Part shown: positions 1 through 9,565 of the stretch, piece after piece | Layout of the letters: each line of letters starts with the position of its first letter | How positions within the stretch are numbered: position 1 is the stretch's first letter | Assembly: GCF_004352835.1 (NCBI RefSeq) | Contig: NZ_SJSB01000019.1 | Span: 1 to 60,361 of the forward strand | Reading direction: 5' to 3' | Length of the DNA: 60,361 bases | From: Marinomonas flavescens | GTDB taxonomy: Bacteria; Pseudomonadota; Gammaproteobacteria; Pseudomonadales; Marinomonadaceae | Translations under genes and position numbers: made by a program | Notes under the pieces: model-generated | What the model was told of the DNA's origin: nothing | Seen by the model: only the letters and a program-made list of their open reading frames with translations | Database searches by the model: none

Positions 1-79
1 AGAGCGTGCTGACCGTGTTGGCTTACTTAGTAAGCTAGACATCGTCTTCGTTGTTGTGAAGCGTTGTCCGTGTCAGCGA
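1..79 (-). promoter_or_regulatory. 5' leader of an outward-facing rRNA operon (boxB hairpin, start of boxA)
   Basis: Read on the minus strand, the leader runs toward the window edge and ends in GCTCT. This is the start of the boxA antitermination element GCTCTTTAACA found before 16S rRNA genes. A perfect hairpin, GCTTACT-T-AGTAAGC (21-35), lies just before it, matching the boxB-boxA order known for rrn leaders. No 16S sequence is inside the window, so assignment rests on the leader plus the promoter upstream. A contig ending at an rRNA operon is a usual assembly break. Confidence 0.75.
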
Positions 80-85
80 GGGCGT

Positions 86-113
86 ATATTAAGGATCTAC
101 AGATTTAGTGCAA
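86..113 (-). promoter_or_regulatory. rrn P1-type promoter
   Basis: On the minus strand: TTGCAC (-35, 108-113), a 16-bp spacer, TAATAT (-10, 86-91), then the GC-rich discriminator ACGCCCTC typical of stringently controlled rRNA promoters. The DNA upstream (114-140) is A/T-rich like an UP element. Growth-rate and ppGpp control is inferred from the discriminator. The remaining interval to the dus start holds no gene that I can support. Confidence 0.75.
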
Positions 114-310
114 CCCTTTTTCGAGAAAAATTAACATTTATCGCGATTAATTTAAAAGAAACGATAGATAGGTCAATTAACCAACAAAAAATCGACTTTT
201 TGATCATTTACCAACCAATAAAGCAGAACCGAATCGTTTTCTTCTTACATCCAATTAGACAGCTGAGGTAAACTCACCTCTTTTATCCAACAATCCATGG
301 CATATCAATA

Positions 311-1306
311 GTGACTCAACTCCTTATCACCCCCTCTTCCAATTCAAACCCAATAGACAAAACAACAATCGCAGTCGCACCAATGGAAGGCGTCATGGAT
401 CACACCATGCGCAATCTACTATCTGAAGTAGGCGGCATGGACTATCTTGTCTCAGAGTTTATTCGTGTCACCCAATACGCCATACCCGCTCACACCTTTA
501 AGCGCCTTGTACCAGAAAACGCCCATCAAGCGAAAACCAAACACAATCACCCAGTACATACTCAACTGCTAGGTAGCAATGCCGAACTGATGGGAGAAAG
601 CGCCTTTAATGCAGTGCAATCTGGAGCCACACACATAGACGTGAATTTTGGTTGCCCTGCAAAACGTGTTAATGGCCACGGTGGCGGCTCAGTATTATTG
701 CAAACACCGGATGCGCTATATGACATCATGAGCAACATTCGAAAACAATTGCCAGAAAATATCCCTTTGTCCGCAAAAATACGCCTAGGCTATGAAAATG
801 AAGAATTACTGCTGGACAATGTCGCCGCTATTGAAAGTGCAGGTGTTGGCACATTGACAATACATGGTCGAACGAAGAAAGACGGCTACAAGCCACCTGC
901 ACGATGGGAAAAAATTGGCTTGATTCAAGATCGCACTAAAATGACGGTCGTTGCTAATGGAGACATAACCAATGCAGACTCTTTATTGCGCTGCAAGGCC
1001 ATTACCGGATGCCAACACTTTATGATTGGCAGAGGCTCTCTAAATAATCCCTTTGTTTTCAAACAAATAAGAGCGCAACTTAATGACGTAGAGCAAACCA
1101 CCACTAATGATGCCCTACTTAATTTATTCAATAGTTACTGCAAACAACTTAAAGAACACTACGATGAAGTAGCAAGTTTAGGAAGACTAAAACAATGGTG
1201 TGGCCATCTTCGATTCGAATATCCAACAATCAAAGAGCACTTACAGACACTAAGAAGAAGCAGTAGCACAAATGAACTGATAGAAAGACTGAATGAGTTT
1301 TTTTAA
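311..1306 (+). CDS. dusC: tRNA-dihydrouridine synthase, DusC-like
   Basis: Reduces a uridine in the tRNA D-loop to dihydrouridine using FMN and NADPH; DusC enzymes act on U16. The protein is 331 aa, against about 315 in E. coli. The flavin-binding start VAPMEGVMDH is at residues 22-31, and the catalytic cysteine is Cys115 in NFGCPAKRVNG. HGRT and the glycine-rich NGDI/MIGRGSL phosphate-binding elements follow. The start is a GTG with no clear ribosome binding site. The first ~18 residues extend beyond the family, so the true start is not certain. It is monocistronic, divergent from the rrn promoter and convergent with the tRNA cluster. Assignment to DusC rather than DusA/B rests on the APMEGVMD and SEFIRV segments. 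Confidence 0.9.
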   Translation: MTQLLITPSSNSNPIDKTTIAVAPMEGVMDHTMRNLLSEVGGMDYLVSEFIRVTQYAIPAHTFKRLVPENAHQAKTKHNHPVHTQLLGSNAELMGESAFNAVQSGATHIDVNFGCPAKRVNGHGGGSVLLQTPDALYDIMSNIRKQLPENIPLSAKIRLGYENEELLLDNVAAIESAGVGTLTIHGRTKKDGYKPPARWEKIGLIQDRTKMTVVANGDITNADSLLRCKAITGCQHFMIGRGSLNNPFVFKQIRAQLNDVEQTTTNDALLNLFNSYCKQLKEHYDEVASLGRLKQWCGHLRFEYPTIKEHLQTLRRSSSTNELIERLNEFF

Positions 1307-1422
1307 AAACAAGGATGTTTTGGAAATCAGAAATAGAATAAGAATAAGAAAAAGTAAATTATTTAGAGAAGAAAATTTTATATATGAAAAACTTATAAGG
1401 AAATAAAAAAGGAATTGAAGAA

Positions 1423-1499
1423 TGGTGCACCCGAGAGGATTCGAACCTCTGACCGCTCGGTTCGTAGCCGAGTACTCTATCCAGCTGAGCTACGGGTGC
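1423..1499 (-). tRNA. tRNA-Arg(ACG), copy 1
   Basis: 77 nt with encoded CCA. The minus strand begins GCACCCGTAGCTCAGC, has anticodon loop CTACGAA in a CTCGG/CCGAG stem, and has T-loop TTCGAAT. The anticodon ACG is read as ICG after deamination and decodes CGN arginine codons. The mature sequence is identical to the two neighbouring copies. It is last in the tRNA-Ser to tRNA-Arg transcription unit. Confidence 0.97.
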
Positions 1500-1552
1500 T
1501 CAATCGTTTTTCAAAGAACTTAAAGAAGAAATCTTTAAACACTTTTTAGTAA

Positions 1553-1629
1553 TGGTGCACCCGAGAGGATTCGAACCTCTGACCGCTCGGTTCGTAGCCG
1601 AGTACTCTATCCAGCTGAGCTACGGGTGC
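1553..1629 (-). tRNA. tRNA-Arg(ACG), copy 2
   Basis: 77 nt with CCA, identical to copies 1 and 3. It starts 130 bp from copy 1 and 135 bp from copy 3. The 14-bp segment AAAAGGATAGCTTT recurs in the spacers at 1656-1669 and 1791-1804, also 135 bp apart. This shows that the tRNA and its spacer were duplicated together. Confidence 0.97.
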
Positions 1630-1687
1630 TCAAAACTTTTTAACTAAAGAAATTTAAAAGGATAGCTTTAAATTACTTTCTTTATAA

Positions 1688-1764
1688 TGGTGCACCCGAG
1701 AGGATTCGAACCTCTGACCGCTCGGTTCGTAGCCGAGTACTCTATCCAGCTGAGCTACGGGTGC
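1688..1764 (-). tRNA. tRNA-Arg(ACG), copy 3
   Basis: 77 nt with CCA, identical to the other two copies. It is first of the three arginine tRNAs in the transcription direction, directly after tRNA-Ser. All three appear to be read from the promoter upstream of tRNA-Ser. Confidence 0.97.
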
Positions 1765-1822
1765 TCACTATAAATTATCTTATCTTTTAAAAAAGGATAG
1801 CTTTTCAAAAGACAACTTGAAA

Positions 1823-1912
1823 TGGCGGAGAGTTAGGGATTCGAACCCTAGATGAGTGTTAACCCATACACCCTTAGCAGGGGCGCGCCTTCAGCCACTC
1901 GGCCAACTCTCC
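1823..1912 (-). tRNA. tRNA-Ser(GCT)
   Basis: 90 nt with CCA and the long variable arm typical of serine tRNA. The anticodon loop is CTGCTAA (anticodon GCT, reading AGC/AGU). It has the acceptor end GGAGAGT and T-loop TTCGAAT. The anticodon stem contains one G-U pair. It heads the tRNA cluster downstream of csrA, the same order (csrA, tRNA-Ser, tRNA-Arg) known in many gammaproteobacteria. Confidence 0.97.
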
Positions 1913-1927
1913 AAACAAGTGCGGCGT

Positions 1928-1955
1928 ATTATAAACACCTTAATTGTTTTGTAAA
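1928..1955 (-). promoter_or_regulatory. promoter of the tRNA-Ser/tRNA-Arg cluster
   Basis: Minus strand: TTTACA (1950-1955), 16-bp spacer, perfect TATAAT (1928-1933), then discriminator ACGCCGC. The GC-rich discriminator is the usual mark of stringently controlled stable-RNA promoters. It lies between the csrA stop and the mature tRNA-Ser 5' end. Confidence 0.8.
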
Positions 1956-1970
1956 CCCTTTTTTCGAAAT

Positions 1971-2159
1971 TTATTCTTCTAAATCTTGTTCGCTTTGTTC
2001 TTTCTTAATGCGAAGGTAAATTTCTTCACGATGTACAGAGACATCTTTAGGGGCATTGATACCAATACGAACTTGATTACCCTTAACACCTAGAACAGTG
2101 ACAGATACTTCATCACCAACCATCAACGCTTCACCAACACGGCGAGTAAGAATAAGCAT
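1971..2159 (-). CDS. csrA: carbon storage regulator CsrA/RsmA
   Basis: A 62-aa dimeric RNA-binding protein that binds ANGGA motifs, often in hairpin loops over ribosome binding sites, and so represses or stabilises mRNAs. The sequence is canonical: [10 protein letters not shown] at the start, the [12 protein letters not shown] core strand, and the conserved VHREEIY segment with the RNA-binding Arg44 region. The start has a strong GGGAG ribosome site. The leader has two GGA triplets (2169-2171 and 2179-2181, minus strand), one inside the ribosome site, compatible with autoregulation. It sits after alaS-lysC and before the tRNA cluster. Its likely RNA antagonist is encoded near 14.5 kb in this window. 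Confidence 0.98.
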   Translation of the reverse strand: MLILTRRVGEALMVGDEVSVTVLGVKGNQVRIGINAPKDVSVHREEIYLRIKKEQSEQDLEE

Positions 2160-2196
2160 AATATTTTCTCCCTGTTATTCCCTTATAATTTTCTAG

Positions 2197-2225
2197 ATTT
2201 GGCCTACGAACCTTGTAGGCCAAAT
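2197..2225. promoter_or_regulatory. perfect 11-bp hairpin between lysC and csrA
   Basis: ATTTGGCCTAC and GTAGGCCAAAT flank a 7-nt loop. Neither strand has a T-run right after the stem, so it is not a standard intrinsic terminator. It lies 38 bp upstream of csrA. It could be an mRNA processing or stability structure between lysC and csrA, or a dyad operator over the csrA promoter (minus-strand TATAAG follows). I cannot decide between these. Confidence 0.55.
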
Positions 2226-2320
2226 CCTACAAAAAGAATTGTAACTTTTAGATCTATATTAAGCCATCCCAACTTTGCGGTTATATTGAGACCAATTTGT
2301 CACCAAGATGTGACAAAATG

Positions 2321-3562
2321 TTACACTTCGCTAATACCTGCCGCACTATCACTCAATTTAAACGCAGAATGCAATGCTCGTACCGCTAACTCCATGTATT
2401 TCTCATCGATGATAACAGAGACTTTAATTTCAGAGGTTGAGATAAGCTGAATATTAATAGACTCCTTTGCTAACGCTCGAAACATAGTACTGGCTACACC
2501 GGCATGGGATCGCATACCAACACCAACAATAGAGACTTTAGCTATTTTTGAATTCGTAATGATTGTGCGAGCGCCCAACTCACCCTCAATACCTTCTAAT
2601 ATCAGCAATGCTTTATCATAATCATTGCGATGCGCCGTAAAGGTGAAATCTGTTGTGCCATCCGCAGAGACATTCTGCACAATCATATCCACTTCAATGT
2701 TTGCATCACTGATCGGACCCAAAATACGGGCAGCGATCCCAGGAATGTCTGGCACCCCTTTTAATGTTAGCTTGGCTTCATCACGATTAAATGCGATACC
2801 AGAAACGGCTGGTTGCTCCATATTTTTATTTTCTTCTGTCGTAATCAATGTACCTTCACCCTCAATAAAACTAGACAACACCCTAAGTGGCACTTGGTAT
2901 TTACCTGCAAACTCGACCGCGCGAATCTGCAAAACCTTAGACCCCAGACTCGCCATTTCGAGCATTTCTTCAAAAGTGATCTTATCCAATCGTCGAGCGC
3001 TGTCCACCACTCTAGGATCTGTTGTGTAAACGCCATCTACATCGGTATAAATTTGACACTCATCGGCTTTTAGCGCAGCAGCAAGTGCAACACCTGTCGT
3101 ATCAGAACCACCTCGCCCCAATGTCGTGATATTGCCAAATTGATCCGCACCTTGAAAACCAGCCACAACGATAACGCGTCCAGCGTCTAAATCAGACCTC
3201 ATAGCTTCTGTATCAATCTCTTGAATACGCGCCTTACCATGAGCGTTATCAGTAGTGATGCGAACCTGTGACCCAGTATAGGAGCGAGCATCTAGCCCTC
3301 GCTTCATCAAAGCCATAGACAGCAGCGCTATGGTCACTTGTTCACCAGTCGAGAGCAATACATCCATCTCTCTTGCACTAGGCGTCGATTGAATGCTTTT
3401 TGCAAGCTCGATCAGACGATTCGTTTCACCACTCATCGCAGAGACAACAACCACAATATCATCGCCTTGCTGCTTATGCTTATGCACCCTATCTGCAACC
3501 GCCTCAATACGCTCTATTGTGCCTACTGAAGTGCCTCCGTATTTTTGAACTAACAACGCCAT
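2321..3562 (-). CDS. lysC: aspartate kinase
   Basis: Phosphorylates L-aspartate with ATP, the first step toward lysine, threonine, methionine and diaminopimelate. At 413 aa it is the monofunctional type with one kinase domain (about 1-250, with KYGGTSVG at 7-14 and the GRGGSDTTGVALAA substrate/ATP region near 150-165). Two C-terminal ACT domains (about 265-413) usually give feedback inhibition by lysine and threonine. The ATG start fits the family. It lies 47 bp after alaS and upstream of csrA on the same strand, the conserved alaS-lysC-csrA order. The downstream homoserine branch enzymes (hom, thrC) are at 39-41.6 kb. Confidence 0.97.
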   Translation of the reverse strand: MALLVQKYGGTSVGTIERIEAVADRVHKHKQQGDDIVVVVSAMSGETNRLIELAKSIQSTPSAREMDVLLSTGEQVTIALLSMALMKRGLDARSYTGSQVRITTDNAHGKARIQEIDTEAMRSDLDAGRVIVVAGFQGADQFGNITTLGRGGSDTTGVALAAALKADECQIYTDVDGVYTTDPRVVDSARRLDKITFEEMLEMASLGSKVLQIRAVEFAGKYQVPLRVLSSFIEGEGTLITTEENKNMEQPAVSGIAFNRDEAKLTLKGVPDIPGIAARILGPISDANIEVDMIVQNVSADGTTDFTFTAHRNDYDKALLILEGIEGELGARTIITNSKIAKVSIVGVGMRSHAGVASTMFRALAKESINIQLISTSEIKVSVIIDEKYMELAVRALHSAFKLSDSAAGISEV

Positions 3563-3609
3563 AGTCTTTTATTTACCCACATAAATAGCCCAAACAGGGC
3601 AGATATTTC

Positions 3610-6228
3610 TTACACTCTTTCAGAAACCCAGTCAGGGACTAAAGCAAGAGCACCGGCTAAGGCGTCAGGATTGTTACCACCCGCTTGAGCCATATCAGGA
3701 CGGCCACCACCTTTACCATCTACCAAAGGCGCAACCATCTTAATCAAGTCACCCGCTTTCACTTTCTTCGTTAACTCTTTAGTGACACCTGCAATCAAAC
3801 TTACTTTGCCATCATTTATTGAAGCAAGTAGTACCACTGCCGATTCCAGCTTACTTTTCAGCTCATCCAGTAAATCACGCAACTCTTTAGGGTCATTAAC
3901 GTCTACCTGAGCGACCAATAGCTTACCGCCATTAATATCGACAGCCTGAGAAGCCAAATCTGCACCAGCTAAAGCCGCCATTTTACCCTTTAATACATCA
4001 AGCTCTTTTTGCAATGCTCGGGCGTGATCATTTAATGCAGCTACCTTGTCTAGTGCATTTTCTTTGCTACCTTTAACAAGAGTCGCAACATTCAAAAGTA
4101 TTGATTCAAAATGACGAGTTGAGTCAATAGCTGCCTTACCTGTTACCGCTTCAATACGACGAACGCCGGCAGCGATACCATTCTCAACAAGAATTTTGAA
4201 CAAGCCAATATCGCCGGTACGCTTAACATGCGTTCCGCCACACAACTCAATAGAATAGTCAGAACCCATGGTCAGAACACGCACTTCTGCATCGTACTTC
4301 TCACCAAACAAAGCCATTGCACCTTTCGCTTTTGCCGACTCAACATCCATGATATCTGTTTCAACCGGACGATTTAAACGAATCTGCTCATTTACTATGT
4401 CTTCGATTTGTTCAATTTCAACCGCGGTGACGCCCTCAAAATGAGAGAAGTCAAAACGCAAACGCTCCGAGTCTACCAAGGAGCCTTTTTGAGTAACATG
4501 ATCACCCAACACTCGTCGCAATGCTTCGTGCATTAAGTGTGTTGCCGAATGGTTCAACGTCGTCGCGTTACGTAAGGAACGATCCACTTCTGCGGTGATT
4601 TTATCACCCACAGATAAACGACCTTCTTTTACTTCACCATGGTGAAGGTGCGCTTTAGCCAATTTAGTTGTATTAGAGACCTTAAATGCGGCTGGACCAC
4701 GTAACCAACCTTGATCGCCAACCTGACCACCCGATTCGGCATAGAAAGGCGTTGTTTTTAATACGATCACGGCAGACTGACCCGCTTCAACCGTATTAAC
4801 AGATTCTCCATCGACCAAAATAACGTCGACTTCACACTGACCTGCAAGCTGGTCGTAGCCCGTAAATTCGGTCACCGCATCTAGCTGCACACTGCCAGAC
4901 ATGTCCATTGTAAAGTTGCTCGCCGAGCGAGCTCGTGCACGCTGGGCTTCCATCGCGGCATCAAAGCCAGCATCATCAATTTCTAAGCCATTTTCACGCG
5001 CAACATCATTAGTCAAATCTGCTGGAAAGCCGAAGGTATCGTACAATTTGAAAACAGTTTCACCTGGAATCACTTTCGCATCACCAAGGTTAGCAATCGC
5101 GTCTTCCAAGATTTTCATACCTTGGTCTAGCGTTTTTGCAAACTGTTCTTCTTCTTTCAACAAAATAGAAGCAACACGCTCTTTAAGTTTGCGCAGCTCT
5201 GGATAGGCATCGCCCATCTCTTTATCAAGCGCGTCTACCAAGGTGTGGAAAAACACGCCACTTTGGCCAAGTTTATTACCGTGACGAATAGCACGACGAA
5301 TAATACGACGCAGCACATAACCACGACCTTCATTAGAAGGAATAACACCATCAACGATCATAAAAGAACATGAGCGGATATGGTCAGCAATAACTTGCAA
5401 AGATTTAGAAGAAAGATCATCTGTGCCAACCGCTTTTGCAGAGGCGGCGATCAAATTTTGGAACAAATCAATTTCGTAGTTACTGTGAACGCCTTGTAAA
5501 ATCGCCGCAATGCGCTCTAGCCCCATACCAGTATCAACTGATGGTTTCGGCAATGGCGCCATAGTGCCATCTGCGGAACGATTAAATTGCATGAATACAA
5601 CGTTCCAGATCTCAATAAAACGATCGCCATCTTCTTCAGGAGAACCTGGAGGCCCACCCCAAATATGCTCACCATGATCATAAAAGACTTCAGAACAAGG
5701 GCCGCAAGGGCCGGTATCACCCATCGCCCAGAAATTATCAGATTGGTAACGACCACCTTTATTGTCACCAATACGAATGATCTTCTCTTCCGGCAAACCA
5801 ATGACTTTATTCCAGTAATCGAAGGCCTCATCGTCGTCTGCATAGACAGTAACAAGCAGTTTCTCTTTTGGCAGTTTAAGAATCTCTGTTAGGAATTCCC
5901 AAGCATAGCTAATCGCTTCTTTTTTAAAGTAATCGCCGAAACTAAAGTTACCCAGCATCTCGAAAAAGGTATGGTGTCGCGCGGTATAACCTACGTTTTC
6001 AAGGTCGTTATGCTTGCCACCGGCACGTACACAACGCTGAGAAGTCGTCGCTCGTGTGTAGGGGCGAACATCATCACCAAGGAAAACGTCTTTAAATTGG
6101 ACCATACCAGCGTTGGTAAATAACAAGGTCGGATCATTTCCAGGGATCAACGAGCTCGATTCTACAATCTGGTGCTGCTTACTTTCAAAATACGATAAAA
6201 ATGATTGGCGTAACTCAGAACTCTTCAT
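3610..6228 (-). CDS. alaS: alanyl-tRNA synthetase
   Basis: Class II synthetase charging tRNA-Ala, 872 aa, full length. The N-terminal catalytic part begins [17 protein letters not shown] and continues through the motif 2 and 3 regions ([16 protein letters not shown] near 65, GMGLERIAA near 240). The editing domain has the zinc-binding HSATH (about 558-562) and [13 protein letters not shown] (about 662). The C-terminal part includes the coiled-coil/DHHA1 glycine-rich end ([12 protein letters not shown]). It is probably first in the alaS-lysC-csrA unit. The preceding 160 bp to the alr terminator must hold its promoter, but I see no strong match there. Confidence 0.98.
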   Translation of the reverse strand: MKSSELRQSFLSYFESKQHQIVESSSLIPGNDPTLLFTNAGMVQFKDVFLGDDVRPYTRATTSQRCVRAGGKHNDLENVGYTARHHTFFEMLGNFSFGDYFKKEAISYAWEFLTEILKLPKEKLLVTVYADDDEAFDYWNKVIGLPEEKIIRIGDNKGGRYQSDNFWAMGDTGPCGPCSEVFYDHGEHIWGGPPGSPEEDGDRFIEIWNVVFMQFNRSADGTMAPLPKPSVDTGMGLERIAAILQGVHSNYEIDLFQNLIAASAKAVGTDDLSSKSLQVIADHIRSCSFMIVDGVIPSNEGRGYVLRRIIRRAIRHGNKLGQSGVFFHTLVDALDKEMGDAYPELRKLKERVASILLKEEEQFAKTLDQGMKILEDAIANLGDAKVIPGETVFKLYDTFGFPADLTNDVARENGLEIDDAGFDAAMEAQRARARSASNFTMDMSGSVQLDAVTEFTGYDQLAGQCEVDVILVDGESVNTVEAGQSAVIVLKTTPFYAESGGQVGDQGWLRGPAAFKVSNTTKLAKAHLHHGEVKEGRLSVGDKITAEVDRSLRNATTLNHSATHLMHEALRRVLGDHVTQKGSLVDSERLRFDFSHFEGVTAVEIEQIEDIVNEQIRLNRPVETDIMDVESAKAKGAMALFGEKYDAEVRVLTMGSDYSIELCGGTHVKRTGDIGLFKILVENGIAAGVRRIEAVTGKAAIDSTRHFESILLNVATLVKGSKENALDKVAALNDHARALQKELDVLKGKMAALAGADLASQAVDINGGKLLVAQVDVNDPKELRDLLDELKSKLESAVVLLASINDGKVSLIAGVTKELTKKVKAGDLIKMVAPLVDGKGGGRPDMAQAGGNNPDALAGALALVPDWVSERV

Positions 6229-6396
6229 AATTGGATGAGTCTCTATCTCTTAATTTGTCTGGCGAATTGAAATGCGTGAATGGTCTATAAGAAAAGTTCA
6301 TTCAGTGCAATGAAAAGCACAAAATAGTACACGCAAAGGATAGGTGTTTTCAAAAGAAACCGAGGAGATTTTAAGCTTATTTTGCACAAAACTTAA

Positions 6397-6433
6397 GCAA
6401 AAGCGTCTTTCATTGATAAAAAGACACTTTTGC
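6397..6433 (-). terminator. intrinsic terminator of dadA-alr
   Basis: GCAAAAG-C-GTCTTT pairs with AAAGAC-A-CTTTTGC around a short loop. It lies 10 bp downstream of the alr stop on the minus strand. The interrupted 13-bp stem is A/T-rich and the U-tract is weak, so efficiency is uncertain. Confidence 0.55.
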
Positions 6434-6442
6434 TCAGTAGGA

Positions 6443-7540
6443 CTACTTAGATATGTCGCTATTTATATAACGATATTTAGGACGAGAAGTCATTCGGGTT
6501 ACCAATTCATAACCGATAGTTCCGGCATAATCAGCCACCTGCTCAACGGGCACTTCACCACCCCAAAGCACTACTTCTTGACCCATTTCAGGACGCAAGT
6601 TGAAGTCTGTCATTCTTACAGTAATCATATCCATAGAAACACGACCCGCTAAACATGCAGACTGACCAGCAATCTGCAACGGCGTTTCTTCTTTCGCATG
6701 TCGTGGATAACCATCACCATAACCAGCGGCTACAGTTGCCAGCACATGATCTTCTGATGCTTCATAACCATAACCATAACCAACTGTATCGCCTTTTTTA
6801 AGAGAGCGAACTGACATGACTTTGGAAGACAGTGTCATGGCAGGCTTCAACCCAAGCTGGCGTCCATCCACTTCTGCGAAAGGCGAAATACCGTAAAGCA
6901 TGATTCCAGGACGAATCCAACCACCTTCAGGTACACTCCATTTCATAACAGCAGCAGAATTCGCCACACTTGCTTCGATACCACCAATTAATTGGCGTGT
7001 TTTTTCGAAATAAGCTAGCTGATCCATTGTTGCGGAATCGGATAAATCATCAGCACAAGCAAAGTGCGTCATCAACAATACTTCACCCACTTGACCTGAA
7101 GCTCTTAATTGAGCAACAAAATCATTAGCGCCGTCCATGTCGACACCTAAACGGTGCATGCCTGTGTCAAGTTTTACAAAAATCTTTTCGATTTTTACAT
7201 CACTGCTTAGCAACTCAGACAACTGCTGTTTATTTTCTAATGCTGCCCAGAAGCCATGTTGCTCACACAAAGCCCATTCATCGGCCTCAAACACACCTTC
7301 AAGTAACATAATGGGCGATTTAACACCGGCTTCTCGAAGCGCCAACGCTTCTTCAATCGCCGCAACCGCAAAGGCATCCACTTCTTCATCTAAAAATAAA
7401 GAAACCTTAACAGCCCCGTGGCCATAAGCATTACTTTTAACAACCGCAAATGCCTTTGATGTAGGCTGAAGTTTTTTTGCATAACGATAATTGTTCAGAA
7501 TCGCATCTAAATCAATCGTCGCCGTAAGTGGCCTAGCCAT
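6443..7540 (-). CDS. alr: alanine racemase (catabolic, DadX-like)
   Basis: PLP enzyme interconverting L- and D-alanine, 365 aa. The PLP lysine is Lys35 in [11 protein letters not shown]. The TIM-barrel part includes [12 protein letters not shown]. The C-terminal part has the [11 protein letters not shown] segment with the second catalytic region. It starts 14 bp after dadA on the same strand, the classic dadAX arrangement in which the racemase makes D-alanine for the dehydrogenase. It may also supply D-alanine for peptidoglycan if no second racemase exists in the genome. The gene could be named dadX. The family is certain; the catabolic role is inferred from context. Confidence 0.95.
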   Translation of the reverse strand: MARPLTATIDLDAILNNYRYAKKLQPTSKAFAVVKSNAYGHGAVKVSLFLDEEVDAFAVAAIEEALALREAGVKSPIMLLEGVFEADEWALCEQHGFWAALENKQQLSELLSSDVKIEKIFVKLDTGMHRLGVDMDGANDFVAQLRASGQVGEVLLMTHFACADDLSDSATMDQLAYFEKTRQLIGGIEASVANSAAVMKWSVPEGGWIRPGIMLYGISPFAEVDGRQLGLKPAMTLSSKVMSVRSLKKGDTVGYGYGYEASEDHVLATVAAGYGDGYPRHAKEETPLQIAGQSACLAGRVSMDMITVRMTDFNLRPEMGQEVVLWGGEVPVEQVADYAGTIGYELVTRMTSRPKYRYINSDISK

Positions 7541-7554
7541 CTTATGATCCTTAA

Positions 7555-8808
7555 TTATTTGTAACGTTTTGCAGATAAATCTTGAGAGTCAATTTCAGTC
7601 TTATCGCCTGCCATAATATCGGCAATCACTGCAGCTGAACCGCAACTCATGGTCCAACCTAATGTGCCGTGACCGGTATTTAGGTAAAGCCCCTGCACAC
7701 CACTCGCACCAACAACCGGCGTACCATCTGGCGTATTTGGTCGTAAACCTGTCCAGTACTCAGCGTCAGACAATTCACAACCTTGTCCAAACAACTCGCG
7801 CACTACATGAGTAATCGTTTCAGTTCGTGTTTTTGGCAAATCTAAATTAAAACCATTCAATTCTGCTGTTCCAGCGGCACGAATACGTCCGCCTAAACGA
7901 GTAACAGCGACTTTATAAGTCTCATCCATTACTGTCGATGTTGGAGCAAAACGATTATCCGAGATAGGTACTGTCAAGGAATAGCCTTTCACAGGGTAAA
8001 CTGGAATAGAGATATCAATTACTTTTAATAATTCTTTTGAATAGCTGCCCAGACAAACTAAAACCTGATCAAACTCTAAATCACCTTGATCTGTTTTAAC
8101 GGCACGAATTTTTCCACCTTCCACAACTAATTTATCAATCGAAGTATTGAATTTAAAAACAACACCCAATTCATCACAGTGCTTTTTCAGCTCCTGACAA
8201 AACATAAAACAATCGCCAGTTTCATCACCGATAAGGCGAAGTCCGCCTTTAAACTGATCAATTACGGGTGCCAATCCTGGCTCCACTTCTAAAATTTGTG
8301 CTGGAGTTAGTACCTGATGAGCAACATTAAGCGCCTCTAATACTTTAATGTCTTTTGCTGACGCTTCTACTTGTGCATCCTTACGGAACAATTGAGTAGT
8401 ACCACCTTGACCATCATCGTACTTAATACCAATGTCTTTACGCATCGCTACGAATTGATCGCGACTGTATTCTGCCAAGGCCATCATACGAGACTTATTC
8501 ACGTCATAGGCTTTTTCTGTACAGTTAGACAGCATTTGCCCCATCCAAATAAGTTTCTTCATTTCTGGTTCAGGACTAATTCGAAAAGGAGAATGTTTTT
8601 GCATTAACCACTTAATGGCTTTTAATGGCACACCTGGCGCAGCCCATGGCGCAGAATAGCCAGGAGAGATTTGTCCTGCATTTGCAAAACTTGTTTCCAA
8701 TGCAACTCCAGGTTGACGATCTATCACTGTTACCTGATAACCTTTTTTGGCCAAAAAATAGGCCGAAGTCAGCCCAACTACACCAGCACCCAATACACAA
8801 GCTTGCAT
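7555..8808 (-). CDS. dadA: D-amino acid dehydrogenase
   Basis: Membrane-associated flavoprotein that oxidises D-alanine and other D-amino acids to keto acids, feeding electrons to the respiratory chain. The protein is 417 aa. The N-terminal FAD motif is [19 protein letters not shown] (about 5-23). [15 protein letters not shown] is diagnostic of DadA, and the C-terminal [15 protein letters not shown] and [14 protein letters not shown] segments close the FAD site. The ATG follows AGGTG at good spacing. It is first in the dadA-alr pair. A dyad at 8853-8879 upstream may be an operator for alanine-responsive control. Confidence 0.95.
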   Translation of the reverse strand: MQACVLGAGVVGLTSAYFLAKKGYQVTVIDRQPGVALETSFANAGQISPGYSAPWAAPGVPLKAIKWLMQKHSPFRISPEPEMKKLIWMGQMLSNCTEKAYDVNKSRMMALAEYSRDQFVAMRKDIGIKYDDGQGGTTQLFRKDAQVEASAKDIKVLEALNVAHQVLTPAQILEVEPGLAPVIDQFKGGLRLIGDETGDCFMFCQELKKHCDELGVVFKFNTSIDKLVVEGGKIRAVKTDQGDLEFDQVLVCLGSYSKELLKVIDISIPVYPVKGYSLTVPISDNRFAPTSTVMDETYKVAVTRLGGRIRAAGTAELNGFNLDLPKTRTETITHVVRELFGQGCELSDAEYWTGLRPNTPDGTPVVGASGVQGLYLNTGHGTLGWTMSCGSAAVIADIMAGDKTEIDSQDLSAKRYK

Positions 8809-8852
8809 ACAAATACACCTAAAATAATCAAAGTCGATATGGGCATTCTTTC

Positions 8853-8879
8853 ATAAGATATGTAGTTTGTTCATCTTAT
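8853..8879. promoter_or_regulatory. dyad operator candidate between dadA and recX
   Basis: ATAAGAT-N13-ATCTTAT, a perfect 7-bp inverted repeat with 20-bp centre spacing (about two helical turns). It lies 45 bp upstream of the dadA start. In relatives dadA is controlled by Lrp-type regulators (DadR or Lrp). The half-site does not match the Lrp consensus closely, so the regulator is unassigned. Confidence 0.35.
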
Positions 8880-9008
8880 TTATTAACGATATAAGGTTTA
8901 TATAACTACTTAATTGTTATTATCTAGAGATTTATAAAGAAAAAGAAGGTCGTTAGTCATCTAATAAATGCTAAAATAAGAAAACATCAAACCAAGAGAA
9001 AAAAATCA

Positions 9009-9461
9009 ATGTATAAAACACCTTCGACAATGGACCACGCATTGATTCTACTAGGCGGGCGCGAACACTCAATTAAAGAAATGCAAACCAAGCTAAAGCA
9101 ACGCGGACATACAGAAGAAGACATCACGACAACCATCCAATCTCTGCTCGAAATTAACTATCTTAATGATCCACGCTTTGCAGAAATATTTGTGCGCAGT
9201 CGAATAAATAAGCCGCTAGGCGCACTAAGAATAAAACAAGAATTAAAACAAAAAGGCATTATGGATGAGCAGGCAAATCAAGCGATCCAAGACAGTGGGG
9301 CTGACTGGTTTGAACTGGCAAAAGAACTAAAAGAGAGAAAGTTTGGCGAGAGTAAATACAAAGACTTTAAAGAAAAGGGCAAACAAATACGCTATCTACA
9401 ATATCGAGGCTTCAATTTTGATCAAATCAAATACGCACTTGAACCTGATAACGAACAGTAA
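9009..9461 (+). CDS. recX: RecA regulator RecX
   Basis: A small protein that limits RecA filament growth. The 150 aa match the family: three-helix repeats with ALILLGGREHSIKEMQTKL, the NYLNDPRFAEIFVRSRINKPLG core and the C-terminal YRGFNFDQIKYAL. RecX normally lies directly downstream of recA on the same strand, often between recA and alaS. Here the position is kept but the orientation is reversed: recX points at recA tail to tail, with a shared terminator between them. It therefore cannot be expressed by recA read-through and needs its own promoter in 8880-9000. No LexA box is visible there. Confidence 0.93.
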   Translation: MYKTPSTMDHALILLGGREHSIKEMQTKLKQRGHTEEDITTTIQSLLEINYLNDPRFAEIFVRSRINKPLGALRIKQELKQKGIMDEQANQAIQDSGADWFELAKELKERKFGESKYKDFKEKGKQIRYLQYRGFNFDQIKYALEPDNEQ

Positions 9462-9500
9462 AACGAGCACTTAACCTCTCCCTCACGCTTCCCTATAAAC

Positions 9501-9530
9501 AAAAAAACAGGCTTTATCAAAGCCTGCTTG
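9501..9530. terminator. bidirectional terminator between recX and recA
   Basis: CAGGCTTT-ATC-AAAGCCTG (9508-9526), with A7 on the left giving T7 for the minus strand. It is strong for recA. The right flank CTTGTTTCG gives a weaker U-tract for recX. Confidence 0.85.
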
Positions 9531-9565
9531 TTTCGAAAACACGTCCAGATTAATAATAGAACTGA

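Noticed and set aside
2..271. Open frame running in from the window edge with an internal ATG at 56
   Set aside because: It overlaps the antisense of the rrn leader and P1 promoter, and the residues look like translated promoter DNA. No family is recognised.
2625..3073. Long plus-strand frames opposite lysC, and similar antisense frames opposite alaS, alr, hom, pepP and others
   Set aside because: They are shadows of well-supported genes on the other strand, with no ribosome sites or family features.
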